DNA of 64,000 nucleotides from positions 1,736,001 to 1,800,000 of the forward strand of contig NZ_CP094929.1 of the NCBI RefSeq assembly GCF_022869165.1, given 5' to 3'. Within the stretch, counting starts at the first letter, position 1, and each line of letters starts with the position of its first letter. This DNA is from Sphaerochaeta associata. GTDB taxonomy: Bacteria; Spirochaetota; Spirochaetia; Sphaerochaetales; Sphaerochaetaceae. A program made the translations under genes and the position numbers. Below the pieces are notes generated by a model, which saw only the letters and a list, made by a program, of their open reading frames with translations, searched no databases and was not told the DNA's origin. Shown here in pieces: positions 16,726-26,766 of this stretch.

Positions 16726-19700
16726 TCAACCTTTTCTGAGTAATTGTCTGAATTCAGCTTGTACAACCGGCTTCGAATACAGATACCCCTGAACAAGGTT
16801 GCATCCCAGATCCTTGAGGCAGTTCAACTGCTCTTCGGTCTCCACGCCCTCGGCGATGACAGGAAAACTGAGATTTTTGCCCAACTCGATCAAAGATGCA
16901 ATGATGTAGCGGCTTCGCGTGCCTTCCCCGAGAGCTTGGATGAATGTCCGGTCGATCTTAAGTATATCCAAAGGAAGCGAGTACAGCATGTTCATCGATG
17001 AATACCCGGTCCCAAAGTCATCCATGAGAATGGTGAATCCCAATCCCTGCAGCTCCTTGACGACCTGGCACATCTGGTCGGGGTTGTCGATGTAGGCCGT
17101 CTCGGTAACTTCCAAGTGAATCAAGCGGTGGTCGATCCGGTACTTCTCAGCAGTATTCGTAATATGGCTTACAATATTGCGGTTGCTCAAGTCGATGCGG
17201 GACAGGTTCAAGGAAATCGGAACGACAGGCTCCCCTTCTTCCTGGCACGAGGCGAGAAACGCACAGATTGCATCCAATAGATACAGATCCAAGGTGGTGA
17301 TGAACCCGTAACGCTCGAAAACCGGTATGAATTGAATAGGGGCTATGATCCCGCGCTTGGGATGCACCCAACGCACCAAGGCCTCTGCGCAGACGACATG
17401 CTCTTTGTGCACATCGTAAATCGGCTGGAGATGGAAGGTGAATTGGCCCTCGGACAATCCTTGATGCATCTCATTGAGGACATCCTGCTCATTGAAGGTA
17501 TCTGATCTGAATGCCGGGTTATAGAAGGCATAACTCTTGAGGTAGCTCTGCCTGCTCTCCTTTGCAGCGCTATGGGCGCGGTCAAGCAGCTGGCTTACCG
17601 GCACACTCTCATCATCAATCTCATACATGCCGAAAACCACCGTCACCGTGTAGCCGATGCTTTGGGAAATCGATTCCACATCGATGGCATGGGACAAGGC
17701 TTCGAGGTCGCAACATTCCTTGGGAATGCATGCAGCAAAATGATCACTTTCCAGATGTGCATATACACCACAATCTTTCATGAACGAGCGCAGCGATTCA
17801 GCCACCAGTTGCAGAACTTGATTGCCGGTTTCAAATCCCAACAACTCGTTGATGATGCTGAATCGCTCGATGTTCCAGTACACCATCACATAGCCAGTAC
17901 CATGGTGTTGATCAAGCAGTAATCGGGTTTCCTCGTAAAAGCGCTGCCGGGTGTACAGACCGGTAAGCAGATTATGGCTGAGTGCGTAGTGCAATCGGTC
18001 CAAGGTCTGCTTCTTCTCCTGTTGGTTTGCCATGACTTCATTGATGTCATCAAACAGCAGGCTGAACGGTTGCCCCCAACCGACGACACCGACCTGCCTG
18101 ACCGTTATCTCACTCCAGAAAATCCTCTGGTCCTTGGTTCTCAGCCTAAGCCTAAGCGACCCGTATTTGCCGCTCAGGCACATCTGCTCGATGTTTCTCA
18201 GCAACAGGCTGCAATCCTCTGGATGAAAAAGCGAGAGTGCATTGCCATGCAGTATTTCCAAAAGCACATTTCGCTCGTATCCCAAAAACCGTGCAAGGGT
18301 CTCATTGATGTACTGCACCTGCAATGAGTCGGATGCAACATGGAACACGGCTATGCCCTGAAGGGCTTGTTCCACATAAGGCTGCATGCGTTGGTTCAAG
18401 GCCAGAAGATGGCGCTCCCTGCTTACATCCTGGACAATGAGTGTCACCACCTGTTCTCTTCCATACAGAGGTCCGGCATGAGGCACAAGGTTGAAGTATC
18501 GATTATGCTGATCCTTGAAGACAAATGAGCCACTACCTTGCTTTCTATCGAGCAACGTCCGCAGGTATTGGAAAAATTGCATACGATCCTGCTGTCCAAG
18601 CCAGAGGAAGGGATTGGATTCAAGCAAATCCTCATCCAAGCCCATTTTCAGCAGGAACTGCTGATTGCAATACATAAACGTTGGTTCGTTGTCAAAACCG
18701 AAGACCAGAAGAGGAACACTCAGCTGACCGAGAATGGATGGCATGACAGGTTTACGGCAACTGAATCCATACTCTGCAAATTCAATGATCTGGCCACCGA
18801 TGCGCCTCACCCTCTTTTGGTCATCAACAGCATACAAGCAGGTAAGCATGCAGGGAATGTACTGCCTCGATGTTTCATCGGTACGCAACTTGACGATGAT
18901 CGGCTCCCCGTTTCCATCAAGTACCTTTGCTTTCAAAGCGTCGCGTACAAGCAAGGCATCCGTTTCATGCATGCATGACACGAAACCACCCTGTTTGAGA
19001 AAGAGCGGGAACTGAAAATTCATCGGCTTTTGCTTTTCAACACGCAATATGGTCAGCACATCGCATTCGATGTCATAATCCCAGCTTTCCCCCCCATAGT
19101 GCAGGCTTGCCAAATAAGCAGGCAAGTCTGTTCTTTGTGGTTGAAGCCCATGAAAATTCAAGGAAGAGATATCCTGCGCCTGCTTGACCTGATCGACCAA
19201 CACGGTAAGCTTCGCAGGACGGTCATGAAATTGAACCAATTTTTCCTTGTGCAGCATGCTCGTTCCATCGTCGGAGGTGGAAACCCACAGTCGGTACGAA
19301 TCATAGTTCAAATCATGGGTCATGCAATTCGGACAGATGCCCTGTCTGTCAAAGAGCACCTCATAACATGGTTTGCCAAGGTACCCTCCCATGGGGGCGA
19401 ACCTCTGTCTGCCGGCCTTATTAAGAAACAACATTTCACAGGTTGCAGCATCACTGAGGGCGATTGTATCGGGCAGGTTGTCAAGAATCCACTCGTGGTT
19501 CGTCCAGGTGAAGGGTTTCGCTGCATCCATGGACATGTCATACAACACGCATTGATTTCTACCCTGTTCTTTCGCTCTGTACAGTGCAAGGTCGGCATTC
19601 TGGTAGAGCTGCCCAAACCCGATTGCTTCTTCTTTCTTGTAACATATCCCCACCGAACAGGTACATGCAATTTCCAAGGCGGTATTGCGTGCAACTGCAT

Positions 19701-21180
19701 TGCAGAACGAAGCTCCCAAGGAATGACTGTAGACTTCACCGTGACTATCGGGAAGGTATACGACAAATTCATCTCCGCCGAGCCTGCCGAAGATCGCTTC
19801 GCTCGGAAAGTGTAACAGCAGGATCTCTGCTATCTGTTTGAGCACCTTGTCCCCACGGTCGTGTCCGTAGGTATCGTTTATCTGCTTGAATACATCGATG
19901 TCGATGAGGTAGAACGCTCCGACACTATCTTGGTTTTCAAGCCTGTCGGTTATCATCTCCTCAAGTGAACTGCGATTGAACAAGCCTGTAAGGGAATCGC
20001 GCTGAGACCGTTCAATCAACTGTTGCTGTCGCATCGTATCTACATCTATATCCTGGATGGAGATGTATCCAATTGCCTGAGCGGTGGAAGTAGCGATACT
20101 CAGGGTGAAACGCACCCATGGATAGCCTTTTTCGGGATAGGAAGGATGCTGCATCCGAGCCTCGGTTGAAAACTCCTTATGCCCCGATAAAAGAAATTTC
20201 TGCAATGTTTCAGCATCGGATATTTCGCTGAACAAATGAAAATATGAAGGTTCCACACTGGTTTTCAGTACCTGCTCAAAGACCTCATACAGGTTAGTCC
20301 GACCCTGCATGATTTTTCTGGTAGCACTGTCGGCGAGAACCGGACGACCGCTCTCTAGATTGAATGCAGCGAAAAAAGCCTTGTTTTTCCCCAAAACCTG
20401 CAAGCGGGTCTCAATCTCGTCATGAACATCCTGAAACACTCCGATGGCACTGCTGTTGTTCCCTTCATTATCCTTTAAAAACGAATAGCTGCATCGGAGG
20501 TATCGGTACAGACCGTGCTTGTTCTTCACACGCAGGATGGAATCGGGAGCGATGCCTCTCTCCAAGTCTTCGAAATCCTGCTTCAGCGTCTGCTCGAAGG
20601 ATGGATGAATCAATTCCTGCTTCAGCACATACGTTGCAGGATCAGAGATGTGTATGGGTGGATGTCCGCCGAGAATGGAGCGTGAAAGCGTGGTCACCCG
20701 GTCCGTAGCTGCATGATACTCCCACATCTCCAACGTTGAATGGGTAAAGGCAAAGTGAAGGCGGGTGTTCTGTTGTTCAAGCAACACACTGCTTTGATGT
20801 GCTTCGGTGGTATCGCTGGCAACAAAGTAATAGACAGGAAATTGTCCGTGAAATCGAGCGAAGCGTCCAAGAAGGCGAATCCAATGCTCCCCTTCTGTTT
20901 TAATGCGAAATTCCGTATCGATTTCTCGATGGCTCTTCTTGATTCTCGAAAAAAGCGAACCAATACGCTTCCTGTCCTGAGGGTGGACCGCGTCAAGCAG
21001 ATGTAATTCGGTGTAGATGTGATACTCGGCACTGCTGTAACCCAGGAGTTTTGCCAAACCGCGACTGAGATACGTCGCTTTGATGGTGTCACCCAGCTCA
21101 TACACACCCACACCGCCAGGAAGATTGTTGATCGAGAGGAACGCCCCTCCTTCATTGACCTTCCTCTGGACTTCTTTCAT
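16726..21180 (-). CDS. Multi-PAS diguanylate cyclase/phosphodiesterase
   Basis: A 1484-residue cytoplasmic signalling protein for cyclic di-GMP; I see no membrane helices. Order: PAS-like domains (about 15-280 and further sensory region to 395), GGDEF-1 with intact GRLGGDEF at about residue 468, more PAS-type domains (about 555-1040; one contains CYEVLFDRQGICPNC), GGDEF-2 in which the signature is replaced by ESDHF at about 1142, and a C-terminal EAL domain (1225-1480). The EAL domain keeps EALVRW, NLS, ETA, DDFGTGYSS, KIDRTF and AEGVET. It therefore probably both makes and degrades c-di-GMP; no RxxD inhibitory site precedes GGDEF-1. SD is weak (GGGGTG 8 nt upstream). Confidence 0.92.
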   Translation of the reverse strand: MKEVQRKVNEGGAFLSINNLPGGVGVYELGDTIKATYLSRGLAKLLGYSSAEYHIYTELHLLDAVHPQDRKRIGSLFSRIKKSHREIDTEFRIKTEGEHWIRLLGRFARFHGQFPVYYFVASDTTEAHQSSVLLEQQNTRLHFAFTHSTLEMWEYHAATDRVTTLSRSILGGHPPIHISDPATYVLKQELIHPSFEQTLKQDFEDLERGIAPDSILRVKNKHGLYRYLRCSYSFLKDNEGNNSSAIGVFQDVHDEIETRLQVLGKNKAFFAAFNLESGRPVLADSATRKIMQGRTNLYEVFEQVLKTSVEPSYFHLFSEISDAETLQKFLLSGHKEFSTEARMQHPSYPEKGYPWVRFTLSIATSTAQAIGYISIQDIDVDTMRQQQLIERSQRDSLTGLFNRSSLEEMITDRLENQDSVGAFYLIDIDVFKQINDTYGHDRGDKVLKQIAEILLLHFPSEAIFGRLGGDEFVVYLPDSHGEVYSHSLGASFCNAVARNTALEIACTCSVGICYKKEEAIGFGQLYQNADLALYRAKEQGRNQCVLYDMSMDAAKPFTWTNHEWILDNLPDTIALSDAATCEMLFLNKAGRQRFAPMGGYLGKPCYEVLFDRQGICPNCMTHDLNYDSYRLWVSTSDDGTSMLHKEKLVQFHDRPAKLTVLVDQVKQAQDISSLNFHGLQPQRTDLPAYLASLHYGGESWDYDIECDVLTILRVEKQKPMNFQFPLFLKQGGFVSCMHETDALLVRDALKAKVLDGNGEPIIVKLRTDETSRQYIPCMLTCLYAVDDQKRVRRIGGQIIEFAEYGFSCRKPVMPSILGQLSVPLLVFGFDNEPTFMYCNQQFLLKMGLDEDLLESNPFLWLGQQDRMQFFQYLRTLLDRKQGSGSFVFKDQHNRYFNLVPHAGPLYGREQVVTLIVQDVSRERHLLALNQRMQPYVEQALQGIAVFHVASDSLQVQYINETLARFLGYERNVLLEILHGNALSLFHPEDCSLLLRNIEQMCLSGKYGSLRLRLRTKDQRIFWSEITVRQVGVVGWGQPFSLLFDDINEVMANQQEKKQTLDRLHYALSHNLLTGLYTRQRFYEETRLLLDQHHGTGYVMVYWNIERFSIINELLGFETGNQVLQLVAESLRSFMKDCGVYAHLESDHFAACIPKECCDLEALSHAIDVESISQSIGYTVTVVFGMYEIDDESVPVSQLLDRAHSAAKESRQSYLKSYAFYNPAFRSDTFNEQDVLNEMHQGLSEGQFTFHLQPIYDVHKEHVVCAEALVRWVHPKRGIIAPIQFIPVFERYGFITTLDLYLLDAICAFLASCQEEGEPVVPISLNLSRIDLSNRNIVSHITNTAEKYRIDHRLIHLEVTETAYIDNPDQMCQVVKELQGLGFTILMDDFGTGYSSMNMLYSLPLDILKIDRTFIQALGEGTRSRYIIASLIELGKNLSFPVIAEGVETEEQLNCLKDLGCNLVQGYLYSKPVVQAEFRQLLRKG

Positions 21181-21204
21181 ACCTCATACACCCCAATAGG
21201 ATAA

Positions 21205-21216
21205 AATTGGCCAATT
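21205..21216. promoter_or_regulatory. Perfect palindrome AATTGGCCAATT in the promoter of the c-di-GMP gene
   Basis: A 12-bp perfect palindrome that overlaps TATAAT (minus strand, 21214-21219), the best -10 candidate for the 21180 gene. No convincing -35 is visible, which could mean an activated promoter. The palindrome could be an operator. Confidence 0.4.
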
Positions 21217-21249
21217 ATAGCACAGTTAGTGTACGAAGTTGTAAGATTC

Positions 21250-22758
21250 TTACTTTTTTGGAATATCGTTGGAGTCCTTGAGTAGGACATCATGCGCCCC
21301 GCCTTCAATGATCGAGGTGGAAGAAACCAACGTGAGTTTTGCCTTTTGTTGCAGCTCGGCGATGCTCAAGGCACCACAGTTGCACATCGTTGAGGTGATT
21401 TTGCTCAACGAAAGCTGCACATTGTCTTTCAACGGACCGGCGTACGGGACATAGGAGTCAACACCCTCGACGAAGCTCAGTTTTCCGTCTCCTCCCAAGT
21501 CGTACCGTTGCCAGTTCCTTGCCCTTGCAGAACCCTCGCCCCAGTACTCCTTCATGTAGGAGCCCTTCACATTCACCTTTTCGGTCGGGCTTTCATCGAA
21601 GCGGGCGAAATAGCGGCCGAGCATTAAAAAATCGGCTCCCATCGCCAAGGCAAGGGTCATGTGGTAATCGTGCACGATCCCCCCGTCACTGCATATCGGG
21701 ACATAGATGCCGGTTTTCTTAAAATACTCGTCACGGGCCTGAGCGACCTCGATCAGAGCGGTTGCCTGTCCACGACCGATTCCTTTTGTTTCGCGGGTGA
21801 TGCATATCGAGCCTCCGCCGATACCGACCTTTACGAAATCGGCTCCGCTCTCTGCCAGAAAGAGAAAGCCCTCCTTGTCGACTACATTGCCCGCCCCTAC
21901 CTTGACCGATTCCCCATATTGGTCCTTGATCCAGGAAAGCGTACGTTTCTGCCACTCGGAAAAACCCTCCGAGGAGTCGATGCACAATACGTCGGCTCCG
22001 CTCTTTATCAGGGCGGGAACCCTGTTTTGATAATCGCGGGTGTTGATGCCTGCACCGACGATATAGCGCTTATGCTTGTCAAGCAGTTCATTCGGGTTTT
22101 CCTTATGACTGTCGTAGTCCTTGCGGAATACAAAAAATCGCAATCGATTGGAGGCGTCTACAATCGGCAGACTGTTCAGCTTGTGCTCCCAGATGATGTC
22201 ATTGGCTTCGGAAAGCGTCACCCCCTCACGAGCATAGACCAACCGTTCAAAGGGGGTCATGAAGGAGGAAATCGGAGTATCCTCACTCATCCTGCTCGGC
22301 CGCCAATCACGGGAAGAAACAACTCCAAGCAGTATACCGTTTGCACTGCCGTCATCGGTAATGGCAATCGTTGAGTGTCCTTTTGCATGTTTCAAGGCTA
22401 TAAGGTCCTTGAGGGTCTGGGTGGGCCTGAGATTTGAATCGGAAGGAACAAAACCCGCTTTGAACGCTTTCACTCTTGCCACCATGGCGCTTTGGTCTTC
22501 TATGCTTTGACTTGAGTAGATGAAGCTCAGCCCGCCTTCCCTGGCCAAGGCTTTGGCCATGAGCTCGCCGCTTACCGATTGCATGATGGCGCTGACCAAG
22601 GGGATGTTCAAACTCAGTGACGGTTGTTCACCTTCGGGGTATTTAACCAAAGCGGTCCGCAGCGAAACATTGGATGGAATGCAATTGGTATCCGAATATC
22701 CCGGCACAAGCAGATATTCACTGAAGGTTCTGGATGGTTCGTCAAAAAAGTAGGCCAT
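21250..22758 (-). CDS. guaB: IMP dehydrogenase
   Basis: Oxidises IMP to XMP, the committed step of GMP synthesis. It has 502 residues: a TIM barrel interrupted by two CBS domains (about 95-225; [18 protein letters not shown]). The active-site cysteine lies in [20 protein letters not shown] at about residue 317, and the flap has [14 protein letters not shown]. From memory, the whole protein, including the N-terminus ([20 protein letters not shown]) and the C-terminus ([16 protein letters not shown]), is strikingly like IMPDH of the protozoan Tritrichomonas foetus rather than ordinary GuaB. AGGAG SD 8 nt upstream. Confidence 0.95.
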   Translation of the reverse strand: MAYFFDEPSRTFSEYLLVPGYSDTNCIPSNVSLRTALVKYPEGEQPSLSLNIPLVSAIMQSVSGELMAKALAREGGLSFIYSSQSIEDQSAMVARVKAFKAGFVPSDSNLRPTQTLKDLIALKHAKGHSTIAITDDGSANGILLGVVSSRDWRPSRMSEDTPISSFMTPFERLVYAREGVTLSEANDIIWEHKLNSLPIVDASNRLRFFVFRKDYDSHKENPNELLDKHKRYIVGAGINTRDYQNRVPALIKSGADVLCIDSSEGFSEWQKRTLSWIKDQYGESVKVGAGNVVDKEGFLFLAESGADFVKVGIGGGSICITRETKGIGRGQATALIEVAQARDEYFKKTGIYVPICSDGGIVHDYHMTLALAMGADFLMLGRYFARFDESPTEKVNVKGSYMKEYWGEGSARARNWQRYDLGGDGKLSFVEGVDSYVPYAGPLKDNVQLSLSKITSTMCNCGALSIAELQQKAKLTLVSSTSIIEGGAHDVLLKDSNDIPKK

Positions 22759-22819
22759 TACACGACTCCTGAGAGGGTTTTGGCAATATAGTGTGACCAG
22801 AATCTAAAAAGAAAGCAAG

Positions 22820-22857
22820 CAGGATGCAACAAAATTTCTTACTTTTGTTGCATCCTG
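22820..22857 (-). terminator. Long hairpin terminator of the amylase gene
   Basis: Exact 15-bp arms, CAGGATGCAACAAAA (22820-22834) and its complement (22843-22857), around an 8-nt loop, starting 9 nt after the amylase stop and followed on the minus strand by a T-rich run (CTTGCTTTCTTTTT). It separates the amylase gene from guaB. Confidence 0.8.
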
Positions 22858-22865
22858 TAAAAAAG

Positions 22866-24728
22866 CTAGCGTTTTGCGACAAAGAGAATCGATTCACACG
22901 GTGCAAGCGCTACCTGTACTTCCTCGGTACTGATTCGCACCTGCTGCTTCATGCCCTCTATCAATGTGGAGAGACAGAGCATGGCATTGGAAAATGTTAC
23001 GATGACATCGGTTTCTGCACGACTCAGTATGCAGACGATGGCGAGAGCTGCATCGTATCTGGCGAAGGTGAGTGTATGTTCATCGCTTGCCACAACAGCC
23101 CAACCGCCCCGCTTGAGTGTATCTGCATAGGTTTTTCGCATCTCTCCCAATTCGGTGTAGAGGGCAAAAAAATCGTGATTCCATACATTCTCGTCCCATT
23201 GCATGGGATAGCGTGCCCGTTCAACCGTCCCATACGGGCCGGCCAGTGCAATCTCCTCGCCGTAATAGATGTTCGGCATACCCGGCAACAGATACAGAAG
23301 TCGGACGAGGCCTCGGTACAACGGCCAATTGAATAATTCGGTATTGTTGTAGAGTCTGGGGGTGTCGTGGCTGTTGATGAGGTTCATCTGCATGCCCAGC
23401 ATTTGACCCGGCATGCCGGTGAGGTGACTTTGCAGCGCCTGTGCAAACTCATCTCCTGTGAACGGCCTTGTCTTTGCAGGTTGATGACCCCATCCATCGG
23501 TCATATACCGGTCGGTCTCCCCCATCCACGATCGCATGGGTCGGCTGCTTCCCAGGTAGTTCATGGTTGCATCCCACATATCGCCCTGCAAGAACGGGGT
23601 GGAGTCAACCCAATCCTCCCCCACCAGGTATGCTTGGGGGTTCTCTTCTTTTACAGCAAGCCGCACCTCTCTCCATATCTCTTCGCACAGCTGGTCATCT
23701 CCTCTTCTTCCTACTTCGCTTGAGACATCCAGGCGCCAGCCATCCTGCAGATACGGAGGCTTGAGAAAGGATCTCATAACAGAATCAGGGGCGCGGTAGA
23801 TGTGATCACGCAGCGCTTCACTGGTATAGTTGAGCTGAGGCAGTGTCGGGACATCCTGCCAGCAGGCAACCGAATCGTCTTCGTTTAAGTAGTAGTATGA
23901 AGCTTCCTCACTGTGTGGATCTGAAAGCGCTTTCTTGTACCACGGGTGTTCGGTTCCTGTATGGTTGATGGAGATATCGATGATGATCTTCATCCCCTGT
24001 GCATGCAGTGTGTTGCACAGGTGCTCAAACGCCTCATCGCCTCCGAGCTTCTCATCCACATGGAAAAAGTCGGTGCAATCGTAACGGTGTGTCGTGCGGG
24101 CTCTTCCGATCGGGTTCAGATACAGCGTATCGACGCTGAGTTTCTTGAAATGGTCGAGGCTATCCTCGATGCCCGCCAGATCACCATTGAAGAAATCGAG
24201 GCATCGCCCGCTCTCATATTCAAGCGGCTGTTCATCAAAGGAGTGTACAGTCACAATCCCGCCGTCAAAGCTGTATTCACCCGGTATTGCACCGGTATGA
24301 GAACCGCCTTTTTTGAAGCGATCGGGGAATATCTGATAACAGATGGCTCCGCCTACCCAGGGAACATCCTGAAGGCCTGGCCGTAATGAAAAACACTCTC
24401 GAAGCGGTGGTACGGATGCTTTCAGACCTGCTGTACTGTATGAATAGGCACGGTCTTCGGCTTGAATCATGAAGTACCAGTAAATCGGATCGTCCAGCAC
24501 CTTGACCGAACCTTCATATAAGGAAAACGGGCTTTGTCGTACCTTATGGAGGACGATCTGTTTCTCCCGGCCAAGCTGGAAACTGACCAAACGCACAGTA
24601 TGTACGCGATCGGTTGCACCTGTCTGTATTCGTATGACGACCTGCTCTCCTTTCTTGGGAAACAAGGGTTCGACATACACCCAGGAGACTTTGCTGTCCA
24701 CTCCCAACTTCCAACCATTTGGATCCAT
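22866..24728 (-). CDS. GH13 alpha-glucan hydrolase (neopullulanase/cyclomaltodextrinase type)
   Basis: A 620-residue GH13 enzyme, probably intracellular since no signal peptide is seen. The N-terminal about 120 residues form a beta-sandwich typical of the GH13_20 group. The barrel carries DISINH, GWRLDVSSEV (nucleophile Asp about 331), LVGEDW (acid/base Glu about 370) and INSHDTPR (Asp about 454). It likely cuts maltodextrins or cyclodextrins imported by the ABC transporter at 57.3-60.4 kb; exact specificity cannot be read. GAGGGG SD 6 nt upstream. It is divergent from the LacI regulator, with the operator AAACCGGTTT between them. Confidence 0.9.
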   Translation of the reverse strand: MDPNGWKLGVDSKVSWVYVEPLFPKKGEQVVIRIQTGATDRVHTVRLVSFQLGREKQIVLHKVRQSPFSLYEGSVKVLDDPIYWYFMIQAEDRAYSYSTAGLKASVPPLRECFSLRPGLQDVPWVGGAICYQIFPDRFKKGGSHTGAIPGEYSFDGGIVTVHSFDEQPLEYESGRCLDFFNGDLAGIEDSLDHFKKLSVDTLYLNPIGRARTTHRYDCTDFFHVDEKLGGDEAFEHLCNTLHAQGMKIIIDISINHTGTEHPWYKKALSDPHSEEASYYYLNEDDSVACWQDVPTLPQLNYTSEALRDHIYRAPDSVMRSFLKPPYLQDGWRLDVSSEVGRRGDDQLCEEIWREVRLAVKEENPQAYLVGEDWVDSTPFLQGDMWDATMNYLGSSRPMRSWMGETDRYMTDGWGHQPAKTRPFTGDEFAQALQSHLTGMPGQMLGMQMNLINSHDTPRLYNNTELFNWPLYRGLVRLLYLLPGMPNIYYGEEIALAGPYGTVERARYPMQWDENVWNHDFFALYTELGEMRKTYADTLKRGGWAVVASDEHTLTFARYDAALAIVCILSRAETDVIVTFSNAMLCLSTLIEGMKQQVRISTEEVQVALAPCESILFVAKR

Positions 24729-24747
24729 AGACTACCCCTCTTTATCG

Positions 24748-24776
24748 TTGACTGTTGAAGAAAACCGGTTTAGTAT
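24748..24776 (+). promoter_or_regulatory. Promoter with LacI-type operator AAACCGGTTT
   Basis: TTGACT (24748-24753), 17-bp spacer, TAGTAT (24771-24776) toward the regulator gene. The palindrome AAACCGGTTT (24762-24771) abuts the -10. The 16 bp from 24761 to 24776 are identical to those at the promoter of the ABC transporter operon (60439-60454, minus strand), pointing to common repression and autoregulation. It could also affect the divergent amylase gene. Confidence 0.8.
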
Positions 24777-24867
24777 CAGTGTATACAATCTTTTATCCTG
24801 ATGCAACCTGCACGGTTTCCCTGTAGTATGTTTTGTGCTAGGATACCATCAGCTGAACAAGGACGGG

Positions 24868-25920
24868 ATGGCTATGGAAGAGAACGTGACAATGACCAAG
24901 CGACCGACGATCAAGGATATCGCCCGTGAGAGCGGGTACTCGAAGACGGCGGTCTCTTTCGCGTTCAACGACCCTTCCAGGATCAGTGAAAAGGCATGCC
25001 AACAAATTTTGGAAACTGCCGAGAAGCTGGGATATATTCCCGACCCGATGGCCAGGAACTTTTCACTGCGCCGCCATTTGAGCATCGGATTCCTGTTGCC
25101 CCAGATGGTTCAGTTTTCACTGCAGAATCCCTATACCCTGCAAGTCATATTCGGTATCGGCAATGTCTGCGAGAAGTACGGCTACACACTCACCCTCATC
25201 CCTCCCTTGCATAAGAGCATCACCGAGGCAGTGCGCAGTGCAGCGGTGGACGGACTTATCACCATGGGCATGCAGGTTGAAATGGAGATTGTTTCGGTGA
25301 TGCAGACACGCCTGCTCCCGTATGTAACCATAGACGGAACTCCCGATGCACAGATGCCCAGTGTGAACATCGATGACGAGCAGGCCTGCTTTGAGATCAT
25401 GCGCCTTGTCTTGGAGGCGGGACACAGGGATATCGTTCTTGTAAGCCTTTCAGAGGATGCCTTTGCATCACCTGCGAAAGATCAAAGCGTACCTAATAAA
25501 CGCATGCGCGGTTACCGCAGGGCCATGGCCGAAGTCGGCCTTGAGCTGCAGAAATCGCAGGTGTTGGTCAGTGAATGCACCATGGAGGATGGGATCAGGA
25601 TTGGTAAAGAAATCCTTGCCCGCAAGATACGACCGACCTGCGTGGTGGCAATGAGTGACATTGTGGCAATCGGTTGCATTCTTGCATGCAAACAGGCAGG
25701 GCTCGGTATTCCCGACGACATGTCGGTTGTAGGGTTCGACAACATCGATGAAAGCTCGTGCATCATGCCCCAACTGACGACCGTCGACCAACCCGCAAAA
25801 GAGAAAGGACGCCTTGCCGCAGAGGCCTTGTTTAGAATGATCAACAAGGAAACCTTGGAAAGCGTCCATATGGAGATTCCCTACCGTATCATCCGGCGGG
25901 AATCGCTGAAGAGCCGATAA
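24868..25920 (+). CDS. LacI-family transcriptional regulator
   Basis: A 350-residue regulator. The N-terminal helix-turn-helix reads PTIKDIARESGYSKTAVSFAFNDP with the hinge LGYIPDPMARNF, followed by a periplasmic-binding-protein-like effector domain (about 75-345; VVGFDNIDESSCIMPQLTTV). Starts are possible at 24868, 24874 and 24892; I choose 24868, which has AAGGA just upstream. It sits divergently beside the amylase gene and its own promoter holds the AAACCGGTTT palindrome, so it is the probable repressor of the maltodextrin genes; the inducer is presumably an alpha-glucoside. Confidence 0.92.
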   Translation: MAMEENVTMTKRPTIKDIARESGYSKTAVSFAFNDPSRISEKACQQILETAEKLGYIPDPMARNFSLRRHLSIGFLLPQMVQFSLQNPYTLQVIFGIGNVCEKYGYTLTLIPPLHKSITEAVRSAAVDGLITMGMQVEMEIVSVMQTRLLPYVTIDGTPDAQMPSVNIDDEQACFEIMRLVLEAGHRDIVLVSLSEDAFASPAKDQSVPNKRMRGYRRAMAEVGLELQKSQVLVSECTMEDGIRIGKEILARKIRPTCVVAMSDIVAIGCILACKQAGLGIPDDMSVVGFDNIDESSCIMPQLTTVDQPAKEKGRLAAEALFRMINKETLESVHMEIPYRIIRRESLKSR

Positions 25921-25921
25921 T

Positions 25922-26551
25922 CTACTTTTTCAATGCTTCGATCAGAGTAGCCAGAACCTCTAGGGGAGAGGGTGCCGCATCGATGTCGAGCAAAAGCTTG
26001 CGCTCTCGATAATATTCGATCAGAGGGGCGGTTTGTGCTTCATACACGGCAAGTCTGTTAAGAATTGCCTCAGGCTTGTCGTCATCGCGCTGTATCAAGG
26101 GCTCGCCGGTCTCATCGTCAAGGCCTTCAACCTTCGGAGGATTGTACAGAATGTGATAGGTTCTTCCTGTTGACTTACACATCCGTCTCCCGCTCAGGCG
26201 GGCAACTATCTGGTCTCTGTTCAGCACAAAATTCACCACGAAATCAAGGTTTTTCATCTTTGAAAGAGCATCCGCCTGGGCGATGGTCCGGGGAAATCCA
26301 TCAAGAATGAACCCTTTTTTTGCATCGTCCTGCTTGAATCGGTCCTCCACCATGGCGATGGTAACAGAGTCGGGAACGAGGTCGCCGCTTGCAAGGATGG
26401 CCTGCACCTGTTTACCCAACTCGGTGCCGCCTTTGATGTGGCTGCGGAACAAATCCCCGGTGGAGATATGGGGGATGTCAAAGTGATTCTTTGCTTCGGA
26501 CGCAATGGTCCCTTTTCCGGCACCCGGAGGGCCGAGAAATACTAGATTCAT
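25922..26551 (-). CDS. adk: Adenylate kinase
   Basis: Interconverts ATP + AMP and 2 ADP. It has 209 residues with P-loop GPPGAGKGT (residues 7-15), ISTGDLFR, and DGFPRTIAQAD. The LID region (GRRMCKSTGRTYH ... QRDDDKPEAI) is of the long type but has only one cysteine, so it does not form a four-Cys zinc site. GAGGTG SD. It is convergent with the LacI gene with a one-base gap and no visible terminator between them. Confidence 0.96.
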   Translation of the reverse strand: MNLVFLGPPGAGKGTIASEAKNHFDIPHISTGDLFRSHIKGGTELGKQVQAILASGDLVPDSVTIAMVEDRFKQDDAKKGFILDGFPRTIAQADALSKMKNLDFVVNFVLNRDQIVARLSGRRMCKSTGRTYHILYNPPKVEGLDDETGEPLIQRDDDKPEAILNRLAVYEAQTAPLIEYYRERKLLLDIDAAPSPLEVLATLIEALKK

Positions 26552-26710
26552 GGTTCACCTCACAACAGAAGATAGGGTCATGCTAACACAATCGTTCTTT
26601 TTTTGCACCACTGTTGCAAAATTAGTCGATTGTTTTATAGCAATTTTTTTGAAATTACCTACTTTGGCAGACAGGGAGGTGCCGGTGCTTGTGAAGGAGT
26701 GAACCCTTCC

Positions 26711-26739
26711 TTGTAAAAAGGACGGTCATCGGGTAGAAT
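26711..26739 (+). promoter_or_regulatory. Promoter of the UPRT-like gene
   Basis: TTGTAA (26711-26716), 17-bp spacer, TAGAAT (26734-26739), followed by an AGGAG SD and the ATG at 26767. Confidence 0.6.
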
Positions 26740-26766
26740 CGCTAGCGAAACAGGAGAAAAGCACTG

